This document shows, one piece after another, positions 6,428-13,768 of a stretch of DNA of 20,853 nucleotides. The notes under the pieces are model-generated. The model did not search any database. It saw only the letters and a program-made list of their open reading frames with translations, and was not told where the DNA came from. The stretch's first letter is position 1. Each line of letters begins with the position of its first letter. Origin of the DNA: an uncultured Lachnospiraceae bacterium (GTDB lineage Bacteria > Bacillota > Clostridia > Lachnospirales > Lachnospiraceae); the NCBI GenBank assembly GCA_934371475.1, contig CAKRNX010000024.1:1-20853 (forward strand), written 5' to 3'. The position numbers were made by a program, and so were the translations under genes.

Positions 6428-8305
6428 ATGCGTGTAATTAAAAAACTGGAAAGGCTGATGGAATTGGGCGGCACACGAAAAGATATTATTTTCTTGGTCA
6501 TTTCCGGAGTGGCGCTGCTGCTGAGTATGTCAGGGCTGGATTTGCTACCGGTTGATGTGGCGTGGATAGCGATTATACTGTGTGGCATTCCGATTGTGGT
6601 GGAGGCGGTCACTGGTCTGGTGACAGAGTTTGATATCAAGGCGGATGTGCTGGTTTCGCTGGCGCTCATTGCTTCCGTATGTATCAGAGAAGATTTTGCC
6701 GCCGGTGAGGTGGCCTTTATTATGCAGCTTGGCGCGTTGCTGGAAGAGCTGACGGTGGCAAAGGCGAGAGCCGGGATTGAAAAGCTTGTCAAACTCACTC
6801 CGCAGACTGCAAGAGTGCTGCGGGATGGCAGAGAAACAGTCATTCCGGCCGAGCAGGTGCGGGTGGGAGAGCTGTTGCGTGTGCTTCCCGGAGAGACGAT
6901 CCCTGTGGACGGGGTGATTACATACGGCAGCACCTCGGTCAATCAGGCAGTCATGACAGGTGAATCGCTTCCGGTAGATAAAAATGCCGGGGATGAAGTA
7001 TCTTCCGGTACGGTCAACCAGTTTGGGGCTTTTGAAATGAAGGCCTCCCGCGTAGGAAAAGACAGTTCCATTCAACGGATGATCCGCCTGGTGCAGTCTG
7101 CAGATGCGGGAAAAGCAAAAATCGTGAGTCTTGCAGACAGGTGGGCTACGTGGATTGTCGTGGCAGCGCTGAGTGCTGCTGTGATTACGTGGCTGGTAAC
7201 AGGTGAAATCATCCGTGCGGTGACGATCCTTGTTGTATTCTGTCCGTGCGCGCTGGTGCTGGCTACACCTACTGCGATTATGGCGGCGATTGGCAATGCA
7301 ACAAAGCATGGTTTTCTTGTAAGAGAGGGAGATGCCCTGGAGCGTCTGGCCAAAGTATCTAAAATTACCTTTGACAAGACAGGAACACTGACATACGGCA
7401 CGCCGAAAGTAGTGAAGGTATTCGGCGCAGTTTCAGGACTTGACAGCCGTGAGGTTTACCGGCTCTGTGCCGCGGCAGAGCAGTTTTCTGAGCATCCGCT
7501 GGGGAAAGCGATTATGCAGTGCTTCAGACAGGAAGAAGGAGCTGTTCCGGCGGCAGAGGCATTCCGAATGCTGCCCGGGCGGGGCGTGTCAGCCAGAGCC
7601 GAAGGCCGGAATATCATGGCCGGAAACCGAGAGATGATGCAGGAGCAGGGGATTGTCATGAAGGAAGCGAATGTGAGAGAAGCAGAGATGTTCCTGACAA
7701 AGGGATGTACCGTAATCTTTGTAGCTGTTGACGGAGGGCTTGCAGGATTTCTGGCGCTGTCCGATACGGTCAGAGAAGAAAGTGCAGCAATGATCGACCG
7801 TCTGCATGATCTGGGAGTAGAGCCTGTATTGCTGACAGGAGACCATGAAAATGCAGCGGCTGCCATCGCAAAACAGCTGCACATCAGAAATGTTCACGCC
7901 GGATGTCTGCCGGAGGATAAGCTGAAAGATATCAGAAGCTATCAGGCACAGCACGAAGCAGTCTGCATGATTGGTGACGGCATTAATGACGCCCCGGCGC
8001 TGAAAGCGGCGGATGTGGGCATTGCCATGGGTGGCATAGGAAGTGATATCGCTGTAGATGCGGCCGACATTGCGCTGGTAGATGACGAGGTGAAGGAGCT
8101 GCCGCATCTGATTGCGCTCTCCAAGCGCATGATGACGACGATTAAGATCAACATGACATTTTCTATGACGCTGAATTTTATTGCGGTAGCATTGGCGATT
8201 ACAGGGATCCTTAATCCGGTAGTGGGAGCGCTGGTACACAACGGCGGATCGGTGCTTGTGATCACGAACTCGGCGCTTCTGCTGAAGTGGAAGAAAAAGC
8301 AGTAA
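6428..8305 (+). CDS. P1B-type heavy-metal ATPase (CPC motif), no N-terminal metal-binding domain
   Basis: This 625-residue membrane efflux pump has all P-type catalytic motifs: TGES (177-180), CPC in TM6 (272-274), phosphorylated DKTGT (Asp316), SEHPLGKA (His356) and GDGINDAP (516-523). There is no CxxC domain before the first TM at about 19, so it is a short form. The CPC and the adjacent CsoR favour Cu(I). However, TM8 reads HNGGSVLV (604-611) rather than the Met-Ser rich TM8 of CopA. HNGGS is closer to the H-x-GG of the Co/Zn/Fe group, whose TM6 has SPC. Zn/Cd or mixed specificity is therefore open. The start follows GAGGAGG, and a strong terminator follows at 8370. Confidence 0.93.
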   Translation: MRVIKKLERLMELGGTRKDIIFLVISGVALLLSMSGLDLLPVDVAWIAIILCGIPIVVEAVTGLVTEFDIKADVLVSLALIASVCIREDFAAGEVAFIMQLGALLEELTVAKARAGIEKLVKLTPQTARVLRDGRETVIPAEQVRVGELLRVLPGETIPVDGVITYGSTSVNQAVMTGESLPVDKNAGDEVSSGTVNQFGAFEMKASRVGKDSSIQRMIRLVQSADAGKAKIVSLADRWATWIVVAALSAAVITWLVTGEIIRAVTILVVFCPCALVLATPTAIMAAIGNATKHGFLVREGDALERLAKVSKITFDKTGTLTYGTPKVVKVFGAVSGLDSREVYRLCAAAEQFSEHPLGKAIMQCFRQEEGAVPAAEAFRMLPGRGVSARAEGRNIMAGNREMMQEQGIVMKEANVREAEMFLTKGCTVIFVAVDGGLAGFLALSDTVREESAAMIDRLHDLGVEPVLLTGDHENAAAAIAKQLHIRNVHAGCLPEDKLKDIRSYQAQHEAVCMIGDGINDAPALKAADVGIAMGGIGSDIAVDAADIALVDDEVKELPHLIALSKRMMTTIKINMTFSMTLNFIAVALAITGILNPVVGALVHNGGSVLVITNSALLLKWKKKQ

Positions 8306-8369
8306 GGCAGAGCCTGATGTGAGAAATATTTCCATACAAAGAGCAATGATAATATTAGAGGCATTTTAC

Positions 8370-8403
8370 AGCAGTCTTTCGGTTTATGGGGGACTGCTTT
8401 TTT
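8370..8403 (+). terminator. Terminator of the metal ATPase gene
   Basis: AGCAGTC (8370-8376) pairs with GACTGCT (8392-8398), extended by G-T pairs, and is followed by TTTTTT. It separates the metal module from the next secreted-protein gene. Confidence 0.8.
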
Positions 8404-8604
8404 CTGTCATAGAAAATTGTGATTTCCTATGACAGAAGCTTCCGGCTGGATGCGCAGCTCGCAGAAAAGAAAATGTACCCTCCGGGTATACCAAGATGCT
8501 ATGCAGCAAAACAGAGGAAATTGCTACCGAAATCTGCTCGCGCGGAACAAAAGCTGTGTTGCCAAAGCAGTGGCCCGCGAAGTATGCAAAACACACTTTT
8601 GTTT
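8402..8604 (+). repeat. Repeat B, copy 1
   Basis: It begins with the hairpin TTCTGTCATAG/CTATGACAGAA (8402-8437), then TCCGGCTGGATGCGCAGCTC and GCAGAAAAGAA. After an insertion come TGCTCGCGCGGAACAAAAGC, TGCCAAAGCAGTGGCCCGCG and ACACACTTTTGTT. The same modules recur in the same order at 20701-20853, and the hairpin alone recurs at 14006. Non-coding. Confidence 0.75.
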
Positions 8605-8607
8605 TAA

Positions 8608-8657
8608 TAAAAAAATGTTATATATAAGTACAAAAGTAAGCACGGGTAGTGTATACT
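8608..8657 (+). promoter_or_regulatory. Promoter module of paralogue 2
   Basis: TATACT (8652-8657) and TACAAA (8629-8634) at 17 nt lie in the 50-bp block shared with 4581-4630. The predicted start near 8664 coincides with the first bases of repeat A copy 2, giving a leader of about 243 nt. Confidence 0.55.
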
Positions 8658-8662
8658 GACTG

Positions 8663-8850
8663 TATCAGATAGGAGATGACTCCCACCTCTATAGGTGGCG
8701 AGAAACAAATCAGTATCAGTGGTGGGAGTTAATCCCCATCTGATATAGCCTCCGGCAAGAATTGCAGAGGTGCGCAGAAGAAATATGTCATGCAGATGCA
8801 TGACATATTTCTTCTGCGCACCTCGCAGCAAGAATGCCGGGGCATTCTTG
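8663..8850 (+). repeat. Repeat A, copy 2 (longest copy)
   Basis: Outer arms TATCAGAT (8663-8670) and ATCTGATA (8738-8745) enclose TGACTCCCACC, the local hairpin CCACCT-CTAT-AGGTGG and GGTGGGAGT. The two CCACC/GGTGG pairings are mutually exclusive. The tail has a perfect 28-bp inverted repeat, 8767-8794 with 8797-8824, around a 2-nt spacer. A second hairpin, AAGAATGCC-GG-GGCATTCTT (8830-8849), follows. Confidence 0.9.
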
Positions 8851-8906
8851 AACAAAATATTTCCTGGATGACAGGGGTGTCACGTGGAAAGGGAGGGAGA
8901 AGGAAG

Positions 8907-10166
8907 ATGAGAAAGAAAGTAGTATGTGTGATATTGGGGGCTGCGCTTATGGCGGTGAATCCGGTGTGTAGTTTTGCTTTGGAAACAGAACTGGCGCAGG
9001 AGGTATTTACAGAGCAGGATGCGTCGGCGGCTGACGGATATTATACTGCAAACGGGGAGACGATGCTGATTATGAATGGCATTGCCTATGAGATCAGTGC
9101 GGAGAGTGGGTATGCTGCAAGGATCCAGGATGAACTGCAGGTGTATGTGAGCGGGAATAATTTTATTCTGATCAGTGATGGCGATGTGATTGCTTTTCGA
9201 TGCCAGGAAGAAAAGGGCGAGACAGCCAAAGGCGGAATGTACTACGCGATGTACAATGATTATAAGGGAACTGCCAGTGAAGTGGAGTTTACGGAGGGAA
9301 AAGATATTCAGATCGGAGAATATATTTTCGGACATGATTATTATGTGACAGAGAGGGATCCGTTGGCCACATTTTTCCAGATCAGTCAGGATCAGGGGAA
9401 TGAAAATGGAGTGACAGCTCAGACGACAACGGAACAGAATAAAATAGAAGGCAGCGGATTCGAAACTCCGGAGGAGGCTGTGACATGGTATGTGGAAGAG
9501 CTGAAATCCATGGATATCGACAAGATGATTTCAGCGTATGCGGTGGAAAGCTGGGCAGATCATTATCAGATGAGTAAAGAACTCGAAGTCCGGAAACAGT
9601 ATTATGGGGGCGCATTACCCTGGATTGATCAGAAAAACACTTATGCGAGGACACTGAATTTGGAGAACCGTCGCAGCACAATCCTTGAGGAAATTACACA
9701 TCAATACCTTTCCCTGATAGGTTCTGATTTTTATACAGAAAAGTATGGATTGATAGATCTATACAGTACGGATGAAACAGTAGATGAACTCCTGGATCGA
9801 GTTTTCCCGGAAGTTGAGGACGGATTCCTGCAGAATATTACAGTACAGAACTTTACCACACAGGAAGATATTGATGGACTCTGCGGTGAGGAGAGCGTTC
9901 AGGGGTATGTGGAGTATTACAGGGAGATCTGCGGAGCAGAAGATTTCAGGCCGATTGCTGCACGGCTGCAGGTGGATGGAGAGGACTGGCTCATATCGTT
10001 TGATGCAATAGAGTATGACGGACGCTGGTATCTGTTCCAGGCGCATGGAATCATCGGCACTTATCTCCAGATGGATGAGGCAAGAAGAGGTGTGGAAAGT
10101 TTTGAGGATATAGAAAAAGAGACAGAGACAGAAGAGTGGGAAAGTGAGTCTGAGACGGAGGACTGA
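8907..10166 (+). CDS. Secreted two-domain protein, paralogue 2 (unknown N-domain plus NTF2-like-looking C-domain)
   Basis: This 419-residue exported protein has a signal peptide MRKKVVCVILGAALMAV ending near CSFALE. An N-terminal domain follows (about 30-160: DGYYTANGETMLIMNGIAYE, QEEKGETAKGGMYYAMY, IFGHDYYVTERD) that I do not recognise. A roughly 20-residue linker leads to the family domain starting GSGFETPEEAVTWYVEELK and IDKMISAYAVES, running to DGEDWLISFDAIEYDGRWYL. The last 20 residues are almost all Glu, Thr, Ser and Asp. The ATG at 8907 was chosen because GGGAGGGA precedes it and the signal peptide begins there; the longer frame from 8790 starts inside a repeat palindrome. It is a tandem duplicate of the next gene and lies extracellularly or at the wall. 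The function is unknown; NTF2-like is suggested only by the motif style. Confidence 0.88.
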   Translation: MRKKVVCVILGAALMAVNPVCSFALETELAQEVFTEQDASAADGYYTANGETMLIMNGIAYEISAESGYAARIQDELQVYVSGNNFILISDGDVIAFRCQEEKGETAKGGMYYAMYNDYKGTASEVEFTEGKDIQIGEYIFGHDYYVTERDPLATFFQISQDQGNENGVTAQTTTEQNKIEGSGFETPEEAVTWYVEELKSMDIDKMISAYAVESWADHYQMSKELEVRKQYYGGALPWIDQKNTYARTLNLENRRSTILEEITHQYLSLIGSDFYTEKYGLIDLYSTDETVDELLDRVFPEVEDGFLQNITVQNFTTQEDIDGLCGEESVQGYVEYYREICGAEDFRPIAARLQVDGEDWLISFDAIEYDGRWYLFQAHGIIGTYLQMDEARRGVESFEDIEKETETEEWESESETED

Positions 10167-10190
10167 TAAGAACAGAAAATGAAAACTGTT

Positions 10191-10296
10191 CAGGAATGCC
10201 GGAGGCTATATCGGATGAGGGATTGGTTCCCGCTAATGATACAGATTTGCTTCCTGCCATCTGCGGAGGTGGGAGTCATCTCATATATCTGATATA
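10191..10296 (-). repeat. Repeat A, copy 4, inverted and diverged
   Basis: Read on the minus strand it runs TATCAGAT, TGACTCCCACCTC, a changed central loop, ACCAATCCC, CATCCGATATAG and CCTCCGGCATTCCTGAA. It has the order and outer arms of copies 1-3 but many substitutions in the centre. It occupies most of the 166-bp gap between paralogues 2 and 3, in antisense to their transcription. Confidence 0.8.
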
Positions 10297-10332
10297 GCAG
10301 AGGAGGCGAGCGGAACGGAAAGGAGAGGGAAG

Positions 10333-11598
10333 ATGAGAAAAAAAGTATTGTGTGTGATATTGGGAGCTGTATTTATGGCAGCAAATCCGATGTATGGTTT
10401 TGCTGCGCAAATAGATTTGTCGCAGAAGGTGTTTGTGGAGCAGGATGCGTCATCCGTTGACGGGTATTACGTTGTAAACGGAGAGACGCTGTTGATCATG
10501 AATGGCATTGCTTATAATGTAAATCCGGAAAGCGGATCGGCTAAAGATACAGAAGAAGATATTCATGTGTATATGAGCGGCAATGATTTTGTCCTGCAGG
10601 CAAACGGTTCTGCGCTTGCTTTTCTGTGCCAGGAAGAAAAGGGAGAGACAGCCAAAGGCGGAATGTATTATGCGATGTACAGCGATTATCGCGGGACTAC
10701 CGAGGAAGCGGATTGCATAGAGGGAAAAAATATTCAGATCGGAGAATTTATTTTCGGCAACGATTATTATGTGGCAGAGAGAGAACCATTGTCGGTATTT
10801 TTCCAGGTCAGTCCGGAGCAGGATTCTGAAAATGGGGCGGCAGGTCAGACAATAGCGGGACAGAATAAGATAGAAGGAAGCGGATTCGGAACCCCGGAAG
10901 AGGCTGTGGCATGGTATGTGGAAGAGCTGAAAGTCATGGATATTGACAAGATGATTTCAGCGTATGCGGTGGAAAGTTTTGCCGAACACTATCAGTTCGA
11001 AAAAGATATCGAAAATAAGGGGGGCTACTACGGGGCCGGGGCATATCCCTGGATTGAGCGGGATAACGATTATGTAGAAGCGCTGAATCTGGAGAACCGC
11101 CGTAGTAAAATTCTCATTGACATTACAAAGCAGTATCTTTCTCTCACGGGTTCTGGCCTTTATACAGAGGAGGGTGGAGCGTTAAGATTAACAAAAACAG
11201 ATGAGACACTGGATGAACTTCTGGATCGGGTTTTCCCAGAGGTGGAGGATAGTTTCCTGCAGAATATGGAGGTGCAGGAATTTACCACACAGGAGGATGT
11301 AGAGGGACTCTGCGGAGAAGAGAGCACTCAGGAATACGTGGAGAACTATAAGGAGATCTGCGGAGCAGAAGATTTCAGACCGGTTGCTGCACTGCTGCAG
11401 CTGAATGGGGAGGACTGGATCATATCATTCGATACCGTAGAGTATGACGGACGCTGGTATCTGTATCAGACGTGCGGGATCATCGGCAATTATCTTGGAA
11501 TGGAGTATTGGTCAAACGGTGGTGTGCAGAGCGTTGAAGCGATAGAAGAGAACTATAAAAAAGCGGAGACTGAAGCAGAGTCTGAGACGGAGGACTGA
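10333..11598 (+). CDS. Secreted two-domain protein, paralogue 3 (tandem duplicate)
   Basis: This 421-residue protein is collinear with the preceding gene: signal peptide (MRKKVLCVILGAVFMAA, end near GFAAQ), N-domain with the same NGETLLIMNGIAY and QEEKGETAKGGMYYAMY, linker, and C-domain from GSGFGTPEEAVAWYVEELK to LNGEDWIISFDTVEYDGRWY. It ends in an acidic tail, SETED. The last 20-odd bases before the stop and the second stop TGATAA are the same in both genes, so the duplication included the 3' end. AGGAGAGGG precedes the ATG at short spacing. It is probably cotranscribed with paralogue 2, since no terminator is seen between them, only the inverted repeat A. The substrate or partner is unknown. 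Confidence 0.88.
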   Translation: MRKKVLCVILGAVFMAANPMYGFAAQIDLSQKVFVEQDASSVDGYYVVNGETLLIMNGIAYNVNPESGSAKDTEEDIHVYMSGNDFVLQANGSALAFLCQEEKGETAKGGMYYAMYSDYRGTTEEADCIEGKNIQIGEFIFGNDYYVAEREPLSVFFQVSPEQDSENGAAGQTIAGQNKIEGSGFGTPEEAVAWYVEELKVMDIDKMISAYAVESFAEHYQFEKDIENKGGYYGAGAYPWIERDNDYVEALNLENRRSKILIDITKQYLSLTGSGLYTEEGGALRLTKTDETLDELLDRVFPEVEDSFLQNMEVQEFTTQEDVEGLCGEESTQEYVENYKEICGAEDFRPVAALLQLNGEDWIISFDTVEYDGRWYLYQTCGIIGNYLGMEYWSNGGVQSVEAIEENYKKAETEAESETED

Positions 11599-11725
11599 TA
11601 AGAAAGAGTTTCAGACCGAAAATGTAAGAATTTCTTAAAATACCGGAACATAAAACAAATCTGTAAAATTCTGGTGTATGATAGAAAAAAAGGGAACGGA
11701 GTTCAAAAAGGAAAGGAGAAATGTT

Positions 11726-12673
11726 ATGAAAAGGATGAAAAAACTTACCCTGTGGATGGCAGCGTTTGCTGCAATGCTTCTGATGACCGGGATGGTTGCC
11801 TGGGCGGACGTGAGATATCAGGTAAAGGTAGACAGCGGCTATCTGGCGCTGCGCACGGCCAAGGCTTACGACAGCCGCAACGAGATCGGCAAACTGTATA
11901 CCGGGGAGCTGGTATCTGTGAGCGACACAAGTGATTCCACTTACTGGTATGTGTATTCTCTCAAGCTGGGAATGTGGGGCTATGTAAACAAAAATTATCT
12001 GATTGCGGTCAGCACGGATGATTATTACTACAGCTATTCCGATGATGACTGGACGGTGAGCATAGACAGCGGATACCTGGCGCTGCGCAGCTCAAAAGCT
12101 TACGACAGCGCCAATGAGATCGGCAAACTGTATTCCGGAGATGTGGTAACGGTGAAGGATGACAGTGATCCCATTTACTGGTACGTGTATTCTTCCAAAC
12201 TGAAACTGACCGGATTTGTCAACAAGGATTATCTTGTGCAGCCGGATGTCTCATTGGCAGAGTCCGGATGGACGGTAAGCGTACAGAGCGGATATCTGGC
12301 GCTGCGGACGGCGAAGGCTTATGACAGCCGCAATGAGATCGGCAAGCTCTACAACGGAGACTGGGTCATCCCCTACGATATGAGCGATTCTACTTACTGG
12401 TATGTGTATTCACCGACCCTTGGAAAATACGGCTATGTGAACAGAAACTATCTGCTCACTCCGTCTTACATGGTTGACACGATGACGGTGCGCGTGGACA
12501 GCGGCTATCTGGCACTGCGCAATGCGAAGGCGTATGACTACAGCAATGAGATCGGCAAGCTGTATACAGGAGATACCGTGCAGGTGGAGAATACAAGCGA
12601 TTCGACTTATTGGTATGTATATTCACCGAAGCTGGATCTGTTTGGATTTGTTAATAAGAATTATTTATACTAG
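11726..12673 (+). CDS. Secreted protein of four SH3-like repeats
   Basis: This 315-residue protein has a signal peptide (MKRMKKLTLWMAAFAAMLLM, end near AWADV) and then only four repeats at about 32-93, 109-171, 182-243 and 253-315. Each holds SGYLALR, KAYDxxNEIGKLY, YWYVYS and GFVN/GYVN-x-(N/D)YL. The pattern (Leu-Arg, spacing, GxxxxxV, W/Y-rich, GYV then YL) is that of bacterial SH3 (SH3b) domains, which often bind peptidoglycan or wall polymers. No catalytic or anchoring domain is attached, so it is likely an adaptor or wall-binding protein. AAAGGAG lies 7 nt upstream of ATG 11726; an ATG 16 codons earlier lacks a site. It lies between secreted paralogues 3 and 4, followed by a terminator. 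Confidence 0.88.
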   Translation: MKRMKKLTLWMAAFAAMLLMTGMVAWADVRYQVKVDSGYLALRTAKAYDSRNEIGKLYTGELVSVSDTSDSTYWYVYSLKLGMWGYVNKNYLIAVSTDDYYYSYSDDDWTVSIDSGYLALRSSKAYDSANEIGKLYSGDVVTVKDDSDPIYWYVYSSKLKLTGFVNKDYLVQPDVSLAESGWTVSVQSGYLALRTAKAYDSRNEIGKLYNGDWVIPYDMSDSTYWYVYSPTLGKYGYVNRNYLLTPSYMVDTMTVRVDSGYLALRNAKAYDYSNEIGKLYTGDTVQVENTSDSTYWYVYSPKLDLFGFVNKNYLY

Positions 12674-12704
12674 AATTTTTATACTAATCGCATCAGGTAA
12701 GTCT

Positions 12705-12742
12705 CTGCTTCAATGGTCAAAAGTAATAGGCAGTTGAAGCAG
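12705..12742 (+). other. Hairpin before the terminator of the SH3-repeat gene
   Basis: CTGCTTCAA (12705-12713) and TTGAAGCAG (12734-12742) are perfect arms around a 20-nt loop, without a T run. It lies 25 nt before the true terminator and may protect the mRNA 3' end. The role is not determined. Confidence 0.5.
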
Positions 12743-12766
12743 GACTTTGGGGCAGATCCCGGTATT

Positions 12767-12792
12767 AGGGGGCGTTTTGGCCCCCTGTTTTT
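12767..12792 (+). terminator. Rho-independent terminator after the SH3-repeat gene
   Basis: AGGGGGC (12767-12773), loop GTTTTG, GCCCCCT (12780-12786), then GTTTTT. It separates the SH3-repeat gene from paralogue 4, which must have its own promoter in the roughly 60 bp that follow. Confidence 0.9.
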
Positions 12793-12851
12793 CTGCATTT
12801 ACCAGGCATACAGCCTGATAAAAATATTTAAGATTTAATGAGGAGAAAAAA

Positions 12852-13652
12852 ATGAACAGAAAAGGACTTTTCGGAGCAGTACTTGGAGCAGCGCTGGTAT
12901 GTGGATTATCATTCAGCGCTATGGCAGCGGAGAAGACAGAAGGTGACGGCTTTGCTTCACCGGAGGCAGCGGCAGCAGCGTACGTGGAAGCGTTCAAAAA
13001 TGAGGACATGGATCAGATGCTTTCTACTTTCGCGGTAGAGACCTTCGCGGCAAACTTTGATTTTGATGAGTATGTCGAAAATACGCAGATGTACGCTCCG
13101 ACCGTGGATTTTATTCCGAATACAGGAGCTGTATCAGAAAGATTAAATGCAGAAGCACAGAGAGGCGTGATCACCAAGGAAGCCCGCTATCAGTATCTGA
13201 CACTGAGCGGATGGAAGGGCGCAGATTATGCGCAGAATACTGCAATGCTCAGTGATTTCGGCAGTGGGGCGCAGCTGAGAGAAGGCATTTTTGGATCCGA
13301 TGAGCAGAGCGTGTTTGCAGATATGGAGCTGCTGGGATTTGTAGATATGGCAGCACTGAATGATTCTTATGCAGGTATGGCGGAGAATATGAAAGCTGCT
13401 CTTCCGAAAAATTTCGGAGCAGATGAGGCACAGCCGCTGGCAGCATACATCAAATCCAATGGAAAGAACTGGATCATGTGTCTGGATGCCGGCAAATACG
13501 GTGACAGCTGGTATCTGATCAAAGCACACGGAAGCCTGGAATATGCGATGAACACTTCTGTTAATTATCTTACAGGAGGAATTGTTGCAGAGGATACGCT
13601 GACTCAGGCCGGGATGGATGTCGCATCTGCCGTAACCGCTTATCAGGAGTAA
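12852..13652 (+). CDS. Secreted NTF2-like-looking protein, paralogue 4 (single-domain form)
   Basis: This 266-residue exported protein has a signal peptide (MNRKGLFGAVLGAALVCGL, end AMAAE) followed at once by the family domain: GDGFASPEAAAAAYVEAFK, DMDQMLSTFAVETF, YQYLTLSGW, NFGADEAQPLAAYIKSNGK, then WIMCLDAGKYGDSWYLIKAHG. It lacks the N-terminal domain of paralogues 2 and 3 and matches the broken paralogue 1 in length and layout. The arrangement (polar GxGF, PE-EA, short helix with Asp-Met, later paired strands ending WYL) recalls NTF2/SnoaL-type folds, but no ligand residues can be named. GAGGAG lies 7 nt before the ATG, and its own terminator follows at 13729. It is the only intact short member in the window. 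Confidence 0.87.
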   Translation: MNRKGLFGAVLGAALVCGLSFSAMAAEKTEGDGFASPEAAAAAYVEAFKNEDMDQMLSTFAVETFAANFDFDEYVENTQMYAPTVDFIPNTGAVSERLNAEAQRGVITKEARYQYLTLSGWKGADYAQNTAMLSDFGSGAQLREGIFGSDEQSVFADMELLGFVDMAALNDSYAGMAENMKAALPKNFGADEAQPLAAYIKSNGKNWIMCLDAGKYGDSWYLIKAHGSLEYAMNTSVNYLTGGIVAEDTLTQAGMDVASAVTAYQE

Positions 13653-13728
13653 GAGATAGTTTTGAACTTGCAGGCATCTGGGCGAAACATAGTGGGTGCC
13701 GGATTTAAAATGATACAGAGTTTTTCGG

Positions 13729-13758
13729 GGAGCAGGGACAGGAACCTGCTCCTTTTTT
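13729..13758 (+). terminator. Rho-independent terminator after paralogue 4
   Basis: GGAGCAGG (13729-13736), 8-nt loop, CCTGCTCC (13745-13752), then TTTTTT (13753-13758). Confidence 0.92.
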
Positions 13759-13768
13759 GGTAGAGGAT

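Larger units (their letters stand above)
8306..8906 (+). other. 601-bp intergenic region made almost wholly of repeats
   Basis: In order it holds the ATPase terminator (8370-8403), repeat B copy 1 (8402-8604), the promoter module (8608-8657), repeat A copy 2 (8663-8850) with a 58-bp palindrome, and the ribosome binding region GGGAGGGA before the start at 8907. Open frames of 60-83 codons on both strands here lie in repeat sequence and are not called. Confidence 0.75.

Noticed and set aside
6545..7309. 254-codon minus-strand frame opposite the ATPase
   Set aside because: The plus strand carries all P-type ATPase motifs; the minus translation is low-complexity Arg/His/Ser.
8790..8906. Extended N-terminus for paralogue 2 starting at 8790
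   Set aside because: It begins inside the palindrome of repeat A and gives a non-signal-like sequence. ATG 8907 has a ribosome site and a typical signal peptide like the other paralogues.
11831..12673. Regular DNA repeats suggesting a CRISPR array or tandem repeat
   Set aside because: Period is about 220 bp, the units are in frame and encode SH3-like repeats; there are no short identical repeats with unique spacers.
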